Part shown: positions 1 to 10,110 of the stretch, piece after piece
How the letters are laid out: every line of letters begins with the position of its first letter
How positions within the stretch are numbered: the first letter of the stretch is position 1
Assembly (NCBI RefSeq): GCF_004115265.2
Contig: NC_046305.1
Span: forward strand, 41,822,187-41,886,186
Origin: Rhinolophus ferrumequinum
Taxonomy: Eukaryota; Chordata; Mammalia; Chiroptera; Rhinolophidae
Direction: 5' to 3'
Length of the DNA: 64,000 bases
The notes under the pieces: model-generated
The model's database searches: none
Told to the model about the DNA's origin: nothing
Seen by the model: only the letters and a program-made list of their open reading frames with translations
Made by a program: the position numbers and the translations under genes

Positions 1-479
1 TAGACATTGGCCTGGATATCTAACTACTGCCGCCAGGGGAGGCGAAAGGTGGCAGTTGAACTGTCTGCTTAATATCTTGTGTCTGTATCACTTCCTCCTG
101 AGACAGCACCCCTGACATCACGGGGTCTCTTGGCTCCTAGTCCACAGGGGACAGCAATTTGGCCCTCAGCTCACTGTTTTAAGCTGGGAACTACTCAAAG
201 AATTTGCTTTGCAAATAAAGAGTAGTGCCAATTCAATCTCCATAGGAGTCCGTTTCCCTTAAGTTTGCTTTCTTTTCTGAAAACTAGCTTCTATCACACA
301 GTAATACATGAATCCATTCCCCGAGTTAAAAAATAAAAAAATAAATCCTTAGCTTATTTCCGAAGTCTTTAACTTCCATCCGGGAGCCTGGATCTTTCTC
401 CCATTTGCCTGTAGTAAACTTTGTTATCAGTTTGGTGTATTAGACCTTTTTCTATGCATTTCACATACATAAATGCATC
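1..479. other. Intergenic, nothing recognised
   Basis: No exon, RNA gene or repeat family could be recognised here. An AATAAA hexamer occurs on the plus strand near 218, but no coding sequence leads into it, so it is not called as a gene end. Confidence 0.4.
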
Positions 480-628
480 TGTAGAAAATGCTTGTTACCT
501 CATGGTTTCCCTTCTTAAAGCATAAAAGGTATCGTAATGTATATGCTAATTTTCAACCTATTTTTAAAAATTCAACAATGTGTCTTGGGGATCTCCCCAT
601 TAGCTTATATAATTCAATCTCATTTTTT

Positions 629-1058
629 TTTGGGGGGGGGGAAGGAGGACAGGACTTTAACGGCGAACAGTGTGTACTTCCAGGATTTTTTTCCAAGTCA
701 AGTTGTTGTCCTTTCAGTCTTAGTTGTGGAGGGCGCAGCTCAGCTCCAGGTCCAGTTGCCCTTGCTAGTTGCAGGGGGCGCAGCCCACCATCCCTTGCGG
801 GAGTCGAACCGTCAACCTTGTGGTTGAGTTGACATCCTCCAACCAACTGAGCCATCCGGGAGCTCAGTGGCAGCTCAACTCATGGTGCCGTGTTCAATCT
901 TAGTTGTAGGGGGTGGAGCCCACCATCCCTTGCAGGACTCAAGGAGTTGAACTGGCAACCTTGTGGTTGAGAGCCCACTGGCCCATGTGGGAATCGAACC
1001 GGCAGCCTTCGGAGTTAGGAGGACGGAGCTCCAACCGCCTGAGCGACCGGCTGGCCCC
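629..1058 (-). repeat. Dimeric tRNA-derived SINE (bat type)
   Basis: Read on the minus strand, it starts with a tRNA-like head (A-box-like 'GCTCAGGCGGTTGGAG', B-box-like 'GGTTCGATTCC'). A second tRNA-like head follows ('GGATGGCTCAGTTGGTTGG'), then a tail unit ending in an A/C-rich run. Flanks show a near-perfect target duplication, 'tcaatctcattttt', at 614-627 and 1059-1072. The insertion splits an L1. Confidence 0.85.
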
Positions 1059-1174
1059 TCAATCTCATTTTTTAATTGCCTTGTGGTATTCCATAGTATC
1101 GATGGGCATTTACATGACTTCCACTTATTCGTTACTACAAACAATACCAGTCTTACCTTAGGTATGTGGGTTTT

Positions 1175-1559
1175 TTTGTTTTGTTTTTAAAGATTTTACT
1201 TGGGAAGGGGAACAGGATTTTATTGGGGAACAGTGTACTTCCGGGACTTTTTCCAAGTCGTTGTCCTTTCAATCTTAGTTGTGGAGGGCGCAGCTCAGCT
1301 CCAGGTCCACTTGCCGTTGTTAGTTGCAGGGGGCGGAGCCCACGATCCCTTGCAGGAATCGAGGAGTTAAACCGGCAACTTTGTGGTTGAGAGCCCGCAC
1401 TCCAACCAACTGAGCCATCTGGCCACCGGGGAGCTGAATGGCAGCTCATTGACTTCATTCTAGTTGTAGAGGGCACAGCTCACTGGCCCATGTGGGAATC
1501 GAACCGGAAGCCCTGTTGCCCAGAGCTCGTTTTCTAACCAACTGAGCCACCGGTCCGCC
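1175..1559 (-). repeat. tRNA-derived SINE, compound
   Basis: Same tail module as the copy at 629-1058, running from the poly-T at about 1170. The head end at about 1559 ends in 'ccaccggtccgccc'. Two tRNA-like modules are visible ('caactgagccatctggcc' near 1408 and 'caactgagccaccggtcc' near 1540). Target duplications are weak ('tgggttttt' against 'tgagttttt'). Confidence 0.75.
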
Positions 1560-2560
1560 CTGAGTTTTTAATAGGATAGAATTGCTGGGCCACACCATAT
1601 GATTGGAGTTTGAGAAGATATTGACAAATTGTCCTCCAAAGTAGGTATACCAATTAATAAGTTCAGCAGCAGGAAATATGTATCACTTTCCCAAAGCCTT
1701 GCCAATATTTATAAAATTAATTTTTATTCATCTGATAGATGGAAAAATGGTCTCTTGTAATTTGCAGTTACTTGGATTATAAACATGTTTTATCCTTTTT
1801 TTGGCCATCAGTATTTTTATTTCTGTAATTGTTTACAGATTTTTGTCCATTTTTAAAAGCTGAGTTAATGATTTATAGTTCATTATAGTCTTTATGTTGA
1901 TCCTTTTTTATCTCACTTGTCATTTAATTTTGCTTATTTGTGCATTATCATACAAAGTTTTAAAATGTGGATACTGTTCAATTTGCAAATCTTTCCTTTT
2001 ATGGCTTTTTCATGTCTTATTGAAACTTTGCTTACCCTATGATCCCAAACATTCTTATATTTTAATTAACACTTCTCCAGCTTTGTGTTTAACATTTGGC
2101 TTTAAATTCCAGATAAATTAATTGTGGTGAGTACTTCGAGGTGGCATTCTATTACTTTTAATTCGTAGGTAATTGTCCCAAACCTGTTTATTGGTTAGCC
2201 CACCAGTTTGAAATACCATTTTTATCACACTAAATTCCCATAGATGAGAGTCTGTTTCTGAACTCCAGTTAAGTACACAGAACCACGGTTTTATTTGATG
2301 TCTTTACCACGTCTTCATAGGGGCTCCAGTCCCATGTAACGCACCTGTTCTCTACAACTGTGCAATCTCACCTTTATTTCTAGTTCTTAATCTCAAGGCT
2401 TGGGCAAGGCCCGCTAGCCACTGAAAACAGTTGGGAGGTGGGGGGTTGTCAATGTTGCAGGGACTGAATTCACATCTTGGTAATTCTCCACGTATCCTTA
2501 TTCTCCTCCAGCCTTTACTCCCAAGAGAAATCCAGCTGGACACCAGTCGCCTAAGTGCTA

Positions 2561-2566
2561 TTTATT
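2561..2566 (-). terminator. GSTM3: GSTM3 polyadenylation signal
   Basis: An AATAAA on the minus strand lies about 85 bases after the GSTM3 stop codon at 2651-2653. It is the first canonical signal in the 3' UTR, so cleavage is expected near 2540-2550. Confidence 0.75.
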
Positions 2567-2650
2567 GAAGAGGAAAGAGCAGAGAAGAGAGAATACAGGA
2601 CCCCTGCGGGTAGGATGGAATAGAACAAGCCGCGCAAGTCGGCCTCCTAT

Positions 2651-5506
2651 TCAGCACAATTTCTTTTGGCCCCACTGGGCCATCTTGTTGTTGATGGGCA
2701 ACTTGAAGAAGCGGTCAGACTGCATGTAGGAAGCTATTTTCTCCAAAGCCTGAAGGAAAAGCACACCAAGCACGACACTCTAACGGAGTCCAACAGACCT
2801 ATTTCAAACCAGCAACATTCACGTGCTGCCTGCTTCCTCCTCCCCCTTCCCATTTCTTGTAGACAGTACCTTCAGGGTACAGAAGCCAGGCCCTTCCCAA
2901 GACTTAAAGGTTTGCAGGTGTCTAACCATTGATCCCTTTAGGCAAAAGTTGGTGTCGACCACAGTGGGGTCCCTTGTAAGAGAAAGGTGCAGGCAACCTC
3001 ACCTCAAAACGGCACATGAAATTCTTCAGATTTGGAAATTCCTCCAGGCACCTGGGCTCAAACATACGGTTCTGATCTAAGACATCATAGGTGAGGAAAT
3101 CCACAAAGGTGAGCTAGAGGGACAATAAGATGGTCAGGTCTAGGGAGTTCATGAGCATCTGCATAGACAGAAAGGTATCCCCTCTCCTTCCTTTCCTCCT
3201 ACCTTTTCCCCTGCAAACCATGAGCATTTCCCTAGGAACAAGGAGAACTGTTTCAGTTGTACAGGTAGCTGTTCCAAGTACTGAGGCTTTAACTTTTCCT
3301 GGGAGAGGGAAAAAGAGTGAGTGAGAATAGCTGTCATCATCTGCACAGCTAATCAGGACACAGGCCAGTGAGGACACTTCGTGGCCCCTTCTCCAGATGT
3401 CTTCTTCTCACTGCCTTCAGGCAGGGGGCGGCAGGATGGAACGAAAGGGTTTGGAAAGAGGGGCCAACACCAGAGTTACATGACAGACAACCCCCCCAAA
3501 AAAACAAACAGCTCTGTTTCCGACTCTGACAACTGGGTTGGCGGGAAGGTAGCAGGAGCAGAATGGAGAATTGACCCCTAGGTTCCTATCTACTCCTTTC
3601 CCTCAATGCCTGGCTGCTAAGGAAGCTCACATAGTCCGAGTTGTAGCAGATTCGTGTCAGCTGCATGCGGAAATCCATTATTTGGTTCTCTAGGACGTCC
3701 ACGCGAATCTTTTCTTCTTCAGTCTCACCGCCTGTAGACCAAATGACAAGAACTCACCTTTGGCATCATCCACTCCCAGCTGAGCAGCCAGCTGGTCTCC
3801 CTCACCAACCCGATCCCAACTCACACATGTTGTGCTTGCGAGCGATGTAGCGCAAGATGGCATTGCTCTGGGTGATCTTGTTCTTACCGTCCACGAGGTA
3901 GGGCAGCTGGAAGGAAAAGGACAGGTCAAATGAACAACCTGACTCTCTGGCTTTCCTGCTTCTCACTCCTGGGGAAGGTGAGACTTGCAGGTAAGTGAAC
4001 AGTAGAGAGACAATGCTATGTCAGGACGAAGAAGAAAATTAGTTGAAGGTAGCAATTGGGTCCCCACCTTAATCTAGACAGGGGTTCTTAATCTGTGTGC
4101 ATGTGTGTGCCATGGACCCTTTCTCAGAATAAGGTTTTCAAATGCATAAAGCAAATTACATATATTTATGTGATTTATGAAAACATTAAGAAACAAAACT
4201 GTAATAGAGTAATATGAGATTATTAATGAATTAAATAACTCACAATTTCAAAGTATGATGAATATTTATTTAAAATATCTGCAACACGTGATATGAAGAT
4301 ACCCAATTTCTACTAGAAATTAGACAAAGTCACAGACATGGCTAATAACCAGTGTCACTTATTGCCTATATTCACAACAGAAGGACTGTTAACTTTAGTT
4401 AATGGAAATGAAAATGGGATTTTTCTGCATTCAAGTGCAATGATCCCTGAACTATACGAATTCTATCCAGGTTAAGAACCCTATTCTAGATCCCCCTAGA
4501 CCAGAGAAAAAGCAGCAAGGATACACTTGTTGGCAGCCTTCCCTTCTGCCCCTCTTCTCCTACAGCCACCTACGTTAGGGAAGTCCAGGTCTAGCTTGAA
4601 TTTCACATCCAGCCATTGGCTTTTATCATACTCAGGAGCTGTAAGAGAGAGAATGAAGTGGGACCCAACTTCCTTAATCCCACCTGAGGACAGGGGAAAG
4701 ATCTAACAAAATAACCTAGTCCCAATACCTTACATTCCCAGGCCCCAAAGCTTAACCATTTAATCTCTGGGGCCTATTTGGTTAAGTGTTGAGACGGAGT
4801 TGGGTTACGGCACAAGGAGAATCCCAGCTCCAGAAAAAGGATGTCTCCCTCCCAACACAGGACACAGCGGAGGGCTCCCGGGTGACTGGGACACTAATCT
4901 CCCTCGATTTTGGGGTGATGCCACCCCTGGGACACAAGAGACAGGGACTGTTGTAGGGCCAGCTTGACTGAGCGCGGCGGCGCACTGGCAACCCAGAGCG
5001 GTCTCACCTTCCCCGCACGTGTACCGTTTCTCCTGGTAGGATGTATTGGTGAACTCCAGGAGCATGCGAATGGCGTGCGCCAGCTGGAGGCAAGAGTTCC
5101 AAGTCAGCGCTTGCGCAGCTCCCACCGGCCCCCACCCCCAGCCCGCTAACGTTCCCCGCCAGGGGCTCCCGAGACCATGCACCCTGCCGAGTAGGTCGTT
5201 AAACAACCCCCGAGACCGGCAGCGGCGGCTGGCTGTCCTCAGTCCCTCTCTGCCGGGGCCCGGGATCCCAGGGAGCGGGCAGGGGTCGGCCTCCGCGGCC
5301 GGGATCTCGGGGGGCCCTGGTCGCGCAGCGTCGCGGCGAGGGAGGCTTGGCTCGGAGGGAAGCCCTTTCTCTGGGAGACCGCGGACCCTGAGCCCCCGGC
5401 CGCTTCCGCGTCAGTCTTTCTGACCCAGCGGCTCGGCCGTTGAGAACTCACTTACCCCGCGAATATCCCAGTAACCCAAAACCACACTCGACTTGCACGA
5501 CGACAT
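2651..5506 (-). CDS. GSTM3: Glutathione S-transferase mu 3, eight coding exons
   Basis: Cytosolic mu-class GST; it conjugates reduced glutathione to electrophiles as a dimer. Coding exons (minus strand): 5456-5506, 5008-5083, 4574-4638, 3825-3906, 3631-3731, 3203-3298, 3003-3113 and 2651-2749. All have GT-AG borders, and the lengths (51, 76, 65, 82, 101, 96, 111, 99) match the mu-class pattern. The product is 226 residues; human GSTM3 has 225. The N-terminal thioredoxin-like domain carries the catalytic Tyr12 in 'VLGYWDIRG', then 'LPYLVDG' (65-71) and the glutathione-contacting '[10 protein letters not shown]' (77-86). The helical domain follows, with '[11 protein letters not shown]' and '[15 protein letters not shown]'. 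The extended N-terminus (MSSCKSS) and C-terminus ([10 protein letters not shown]) are the traits separating GSTM3 from GSTM1/2/4/5. No stop or frameshift is seen, so it looks functional. The ATG at 5506 has a good Kozak context (TCACCATGT). EPS8L3 lies upstream on the same strand, as in human. Confidence 0.97.
4080..4483. mobile_element. hAT-type MITE in GSTM3 intron 3
   Basis: Imperfect terminal inverted repeats ('aggggttctta' at the left, the reverse complement of 'taagaacccta' at the right) bound an AT-rich, noncoding 404-bp element. It is flanked by an 8-bp duplication with a TCTAGA core (4072-4079 and 4484-4491), which is typical of hAT transposons of the Charlie type. It lies between coding exons 3 and 4 and does not touch splice sites. 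Confidence 0.8.
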
Positions 5507-5830
5507 GGTGACACTGCTTCCGTGCCTTCGAGGACTGTAGGTAGACGCCGGAACGCGTGGAACTTTATAGCCAACGCAAGTGGGCGGGGCCAACGTGAGT
5601 GTCCTGACTCCGCCCCCTCCCATCCTTGTTCCCTCCCTCCGCGTATCCACGGGACTCCGCGCGGGGTAACTTCTGCAGTCGCTGGGGTTCGGGGCCGGCA
5701 ATCCCGAGGCTAGAGCGAGGAGGGACTCTGCGCGCGAGTTGGGGGACCTGGGGTTGGGACTCTGGTCCGTTAACAGCGCTAGTCAGGGCGGGAAGAGCGC
5801 CCACAGCCCAGGCCGTGATGGCTCTGGTTA
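4900..5830. promoter_or_regulatory. GSTM3: CpG-rich promoter region of GSTM3
   Basis: CpG density rises sharply here compared with both sides (for example 'gcggcggctggc', 'ccgcggccgg', 'gtcgcgcagcgtcgcgg'). The stretch covers exons 1-2 and the upstream promoter, as expected for a CpG island over a GSTM start. Confidence 0.8.
5564..5590 (-). promoter_or_regulatory. GSTM3: GSTM3 core promoter: TATA box and GC box
   Basis: On the minus strand, TATAAA (5564-5569) lies about 58 bases upstream of the ATG, so transcription should start near 5535. A GC box ('gggcggggc', 5582-5590) lies just upstream, and a second ('ccgccccctcc') is near 5611. Motif-based call only. Confidence 0.7.
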
Positions 5831-6305
5831 CTCCTGGAGAGTCAGAGTAGTGTTGTAAACCCTTTCACTGCGTTAAGTGATTTGAAGTATTTTTTTCAAA
5901 ATGTGTCAAAAATCCACAAAAAATAAAAAGTTGATATTTGGACTATTTTATGCATTTAATAATAACATTTTGAGCTGCTTTGTATACAAGTGACATTATT
6001 TTTATTTTAAACTTTTGTTATATATGGTAATACATTTACCATTATGTTGAATTTTAGCAAAAATACTCAAAACAGATTAAATGGCATCAATTAGATTTAA
6101 GTATAGATAAATTAGAATTTAATGGCATTGATGACATAAAAACTTTATTACAAAATGTTACACAATATGGCATACAAAACATCTTTGTTGTTGACAGTGC
6201 AAGCCACAAGAAAACATATTAAAAAATCTTGTAAATGGAGAAAAGTCCTTGAGACAGTTTCACACTGAATAACCATTTTACAATAATTACAGTATCTGTA
6301 TTTTT

Positions 6306-6427
6306 TATATATAAAATTATAGTTGGCATTCATTATTGTTCAGCTTCAGGTGTATAGTGCAGTGATCGGGCATCTACATCCCTCAGGTGGTCTCCCAAAT
6401 GGGACACATGTCCATCGGATACCCTGT
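6306..6427 (-). repeat. L1 3' terminal fragment attached to a SINE
   Basis: On the minus strand this reads like the tail of a laurasiatherian L1 3' end ('ctatacacctgaagctgaac', then 'ccaactataatttta' and an A/T-rich end). It directly follows the poly-A of the SINE at 6428-6875. The flanking repeat 'gtatctgtattttt' lies at 6292-6305 and again beyond the SINE at 6876-6889. Confidence 0.6.
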
Positions 6428-6875
6428 ATTTTTTTTTTTAAAGATTTTATTGGGGAAGGGGAACAGGACTTTATTGGGGAACAGTGTGTACTTCCAGGAC
6501 TTTTTTTCCAAGTCAAGTTGTTGTCCTTTCAATCTTAGTTGTGGAGGGCGCAGCTCAGCTCCAGGTCCAGTTGCCGTTGCTAGTTGCAGGGGGCACAGCC
6601 CACCATCCCTTGGGTAGTTGAGGAATTGAACTGGCAACCTTGTGGTTGAGAGGATGCGCTCCAACCAACTGAGCCATCCAGGAGGCAGCTCAGCTCAAGG
6701 TGCCGTGTTCAATCTTAGTTGCAGAGGGCGCTGCCCACCATCCCTTGCGGGACTCGAGGAATTGAACTGGCAACCTTGTGGTTGAGAGCCCACTGGCCCA
6801 TGTGGGAATCGAACCTGCAGCCTTTGGAGTTAGGAGCATGGAGCTCTAACCGCCTGAGTCACCGGGCCAGCCCCC
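6428..6875 (-). repeat. Dimeric tRNA-derived SINE in piggyBac
   Basis: Same two-head architecture as the copy at 629-1058. The head lies at 6875 ('ggggctggcccggtgactca' on the minus strand) and the tail ends in the poly-T at 6428-6440. It sits in the 3' noncoding part of the piggyBac element, so it is younger than the piggyBac. Confidence 0.85.
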
Positions 6876-8234
6876 GTATCTGTATTTTTAAGTAAATACA
6901 GTTAAGGTGGTACATTTTATTAAAATAAATGATTACATTAAAGTATAAAAATTTCCTATTATTCATTCTTGAAAAACACAAAAATGTAGAAAAATGTACA
7001 TCTGTTTTCCTAAACTTCCTTCCTGGAACACTGACAGGATTGTTTATATTTTTCTTTTGAGTGATAATTCTCAAAACAAGGAACAACACACACATTGCTG
7101 GATTTCCAGGGCACATAGCACAATAATACGTGGTTTGTTTTCGTTTGCAAACACCTTTCCCTTTTTTTGCACATTGTGTGAGGACATAGTGCTGCATGCA
7201 CACAGAGCAATCAGGCAGCTTTTTCTTGTCCTCAAATTGCCTAGGACAATAGCGCTCTGTCAGCCTAATTTCTTTTGATGCAGACATCCTGCAACCCCTC
7301 TTATTTCCATCTTTTCTTGAAAATCCATCTAATAAGCCCTCTATAACTTTTTCCCTGAATTTCCGCTGGCTCAGTTTATTGTTAGGGTTTTGAATGTTGT
7401 AACATATACAGCCATTTACTAGAGCCACTTCAATGAGAAAATGCCACTTGGCTTGATATCACTTCTTAGACTTCCTATCAAAAGGATAAGTGGCACAGAG
7501 TTGATCAAAATAATCAACTCCACCCATAAATGAATTGTGCAGAATTTGAATATTTGGTTTTGACACATTTCTCATTCCCTTTTTTGATCTTACATGCACT
7601 TCCCTGACACCACCATTCCCAACACTGGAGATCATTTTAACTCTCCCTGTGAGCACTGATCCATCATGATTTTCCTATATCACCAGGAGGTCCCCATGCT
7701 TCAGCTTGCAAATCCTTATATCTGAAGGTAGTCCTCTCCTATTGGCACACACTGTACCACATGCTCCAATTTATTTCAATCTTAGACTCTCAAAAAGTTC
7801 TACACTTGAATAAAAATTGTCTGTATAAACTACATGTCCCTTGCCTTCAAATCCATTTAGCAAGTTGGACATCACCCTTGCCCCCAACCCAACTTGACTA
7901 TCTTGAGATGAGTGTTTGCCTGTATATACATCAAACCGCAACAGAAATCCTGCTCGTGAATCACAGAGTGACCACATCTTTATGTCCCACTTTGTACTTG
8001 GTTTACTGGGAAGATATTGAATAAAAAATAGACACCCCTTGAATTTCAATATGGGTTCATCCACACACAATTCCTTATTGCTATTTATAGGCGGAAATAT
8101 ATGTATTCTTCACTAAATCTATTCGGGGATTGATTTTTGAAAGTCGATCAGTCTTTGAAGATTCATCATCATTATTGGGAAAATGAAGGAAGGACCTAAT
8201 TGGTTGATATTTATCCCTTTTAAAAATAGTGTTA

Positions 8235-8630
8235 GGGCCGGCCCGGTGGCTCAGGCGGTTAGAGCTCCATGCTCCTAACTCTGAAGGCTGCCGGTTTGAT
8301 TCCCACATGGGCCAGTGGGCTCTCAACCACAAGGTTGCCAGTTCAACTCCCGCAAGGGATGGTGGGCTGTGCCCCCTGCAACAAGCAACGGCAACTGGAC
8401 CTGGAGCTGAGCTGCGCCCGACACAACTAAAGACTGAAAGGACAACAACTTGAAGCTGAACGGCACCCTCCACAACTAAGATCGAAAGGACAACAACCTG
8501 ACTTGGAAAACAGGCCTGGAAGTACACACTGTTCCCCAATAAAGTCCTGTTCCCCTTCCCCAATAAAATCTTAAAACAAAAACAAAACAAAAAACCTTAA
8601 AACTCAATAACACAATCCAATTTAAAAAAA
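8235..8630 (+). repeat. tRNA-derived SINE inside the transposase
   Basis: Plus-strand copy: tRNA-like head 'gggccggcccggtggctcag', body, a repeated 'gaaaggacaacaac' module, and a poly-A-rich end. Perfect 13-bp target duplications 'aaaaatagtgtta' lie at 8222-8234 and 8631-8643. It has one head, unlike the dimeric copies. Confidence 0.92.
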
Positions 8631-8984
8631 AAAAATAGTGTTAAGACCAGGAGTTTTGAGTCCACCAATATGTATCCTGAAAGTGTGACTCTAATGTTGC
8701 CTTGTGCACCAACCCTATCCCACTTTCAACAGCTACAAATGCCTTAATAATTTGGTCATTAACATCTTGCCACTTGTTATACCTAGACCTCAGTGAGAGT
8801 TTTTCAATCTGAGATAGAATGCTTTCAGCATATCTGTTTGTTTCATAGGTAACAAACAAAAATAGACAAAGGAAAAAAACTTAGTAAAACACCCATATGG
8901 TTCTAAATTGTCGAAACCAAGAACATGGTATTTTCCAGTAAAGTCTGGAATAGAATCTAATTCAGGTAAAGAATTATCTTTCAT

Positions 8985-9258
8985 GGGGCGTCTGGATGGC
9001 TCAGTTGGTTAGAGCACGAGCTCTCAACAACACGGTTGCCGGTTCAATTCCCACATGGTGGTGGCCTGTGCCCCCTGCAACTAAAGATTGAAAACGGCAA
9101 CTGGACGTGGAGCTGAGCTGCGCCCTCCACAACTAGACTGAAGGACAATGACTTGGAGCTGATGGGCCCTGGAGAAACACACTGTTCCCCAATATTCCCT
9201 AATAAAATAAAATAAAAAACCTAAAAAACAGCAATTACTTTTAAAAAAAAAAAGAAAA
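8985..9258 (+). repeat. Shorter VES-like tRNA SINE
   Basis: Head 'ggggcgtctggatggctcag', B-box-like 'ggttcaattcc', tail 'ccctaataaaataaaataa'. Target duplications 'agaattatctttcat' flank it (8970-8984 and 9260-9274). The head differs from the other SINEs here, so it is a second subfamily. Confidence 0.9.
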
Positions 9259-9549
9259 AAGAATTATCTTTCATGTTTCTAAACCTTATGCCAAGACGTC
9301 AGGGAACGTGATGTTCCGCTTGTAGACGGAGGTGGCTCAGCTGATGTTACATGGTCAGTGCTCTCCTCTGCTTCGTCTTCCTTCTCCTTGTTGTCTTCAG
9401 AGTTATGTTCGCTATCTTCTTGCAAGCCCCTTTCTATCGCTTCATCATCAATTTTTCTTTTTCTCTTCATGCCACTCATTTCTGAACTTAGAGGGAAAAA
9501 TATCTTGGATATGAAACACTTCGTTACTACTGCCATTGAACTGTATATA

Positions 9550-10110
9550 CAAGGTTGGACAATTAAGTTCACGAACTCATACTAGAAAAAGTGCTACATA
9601 CCTCATTGCTGAGTATCACTACGGTCACCTTCAAAGTACCCCCCTTGGGAAGCCGTGCCCTGACACCAGAACCTAGTCTACCTTTCAAAGCAATTTTGGA
9701 ACTCTTTTTCTGGAATGGCCATCAGAACTGTCGTCATATTACCCTTGATGTCCTGAATGTCATCCAAATGTCTTGCTTACAATATTTCCTTTACCTTCAG
9801 GTAAAGAAAGAAGCCAGATCAGGTGAGTGGGGAGGGTGTTCCAATACAATTATTTGTTTACTGGCTAAAAACTCCCTCACAGACAGTGCCGTGTGAGCTG
9901 GTGCTTTGGTGTGATGCAAGAGCCATGAATTATTGGCGAAAAATTCAGGTCGTCTAACTTTTTCACTCAGCCTTTTCAGCACTTCCAAATAGTAAACTTG
10001 GTTAACTGTGTGTCCAGTTGGTACAAATTCATAATGAATAATTCCTCTCAGATCAAAAAAGGCTAGCAATAGCATTGCAACAAGTTTGCAAACTTAATTG
10101 TCAGACCTTG
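9550..10110 (-). mobile_element. Mariner-type DNA transposon, internally deleted
   Basis: The ends are inverted repeats ('caaggttggacaattaagtt' at the left, 'caaggtctgacaattaagtt' inward from 10110) flanked by TA. The minus strand near 10075-9800 encodes the end of a mariner transposase ('LAFFDLRGIIHYEFVPTG', 'VLEHPPHSPDLA'). The second catalytic Asp is lost (the expected HDNAPAH reads HHTKAPAH). At 561 bp it lacks the first half of the gene. It lies inside the 5' noncoding part of the piggyBac. Confidence 0.88.

Larger units (their letters stand above)
480..2140 (-). repeat. Old L1 3' fragment, split by two SINEs
   Basis: The AT-rich pieces at about 480-613, 1074-1170 and 1560-2140 read as one antisense L1 3' region. 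Typical phrases are 'attgctgggccacaccata' near 1580 and 'ttgtcctccaaagtaggta' near 1629. SINEs at 629-1058 and about 1175-1559 interrupt it. The family name is from memory; divergence is high, so it is an old copy. Confidence 0.6.
6890..9479 (-). pseudogene. piggyBac transposase, broken by SINEs and frameshifts
   Basis: Cut-and-paste transposase relic in the DDE_Tnp_1_7 family. The ATG at 9479 opens 'MSGMKRKRKIDDEAIERGL' and a long acidic N-terminus. The body continues through 8984-8641 and 8225-7460, with SINEs at 8985-9258 and 8235-8630 splitting it. The three conserved Asp regions are visible: 'MWSLCDSRAGFLLRFDVYTG' (about 7980-7920), 'YTDNFYSSVELFESL' (about 7830-7780) and 'MGGVDYFDQ' (about 7530-7500). 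The C-terminus near 7240-7050 keeps a Cys-rich zinc-finger-like tail ('CSVC', 'YYCAMC', 'CFENYH'). Several frame changes and stops remain even without the SINEs, so it cannot encode an active enzyme. Confidence 0.88.

Noticed and set aside
218-223. AATAAA as the end of a GSTM-cluster gene
   Set aside because: No coding sequence of a GST or any other gene was found before it in the window.
8229-8453. Short frames within the SINEs (also 537-855, 1153-1476, 6383-6664, 8081-8590)
   Set aside because: They are translations of SINE sequence; the same peptide motifs recur at each copy.
629-9258. True tRNA genes at the SINE heads
   Set aside because: A- and B-box-like motifs are present but the segments do not fold as full cloverleafs and run into SINE bodies with A-rich tails and target duplications.
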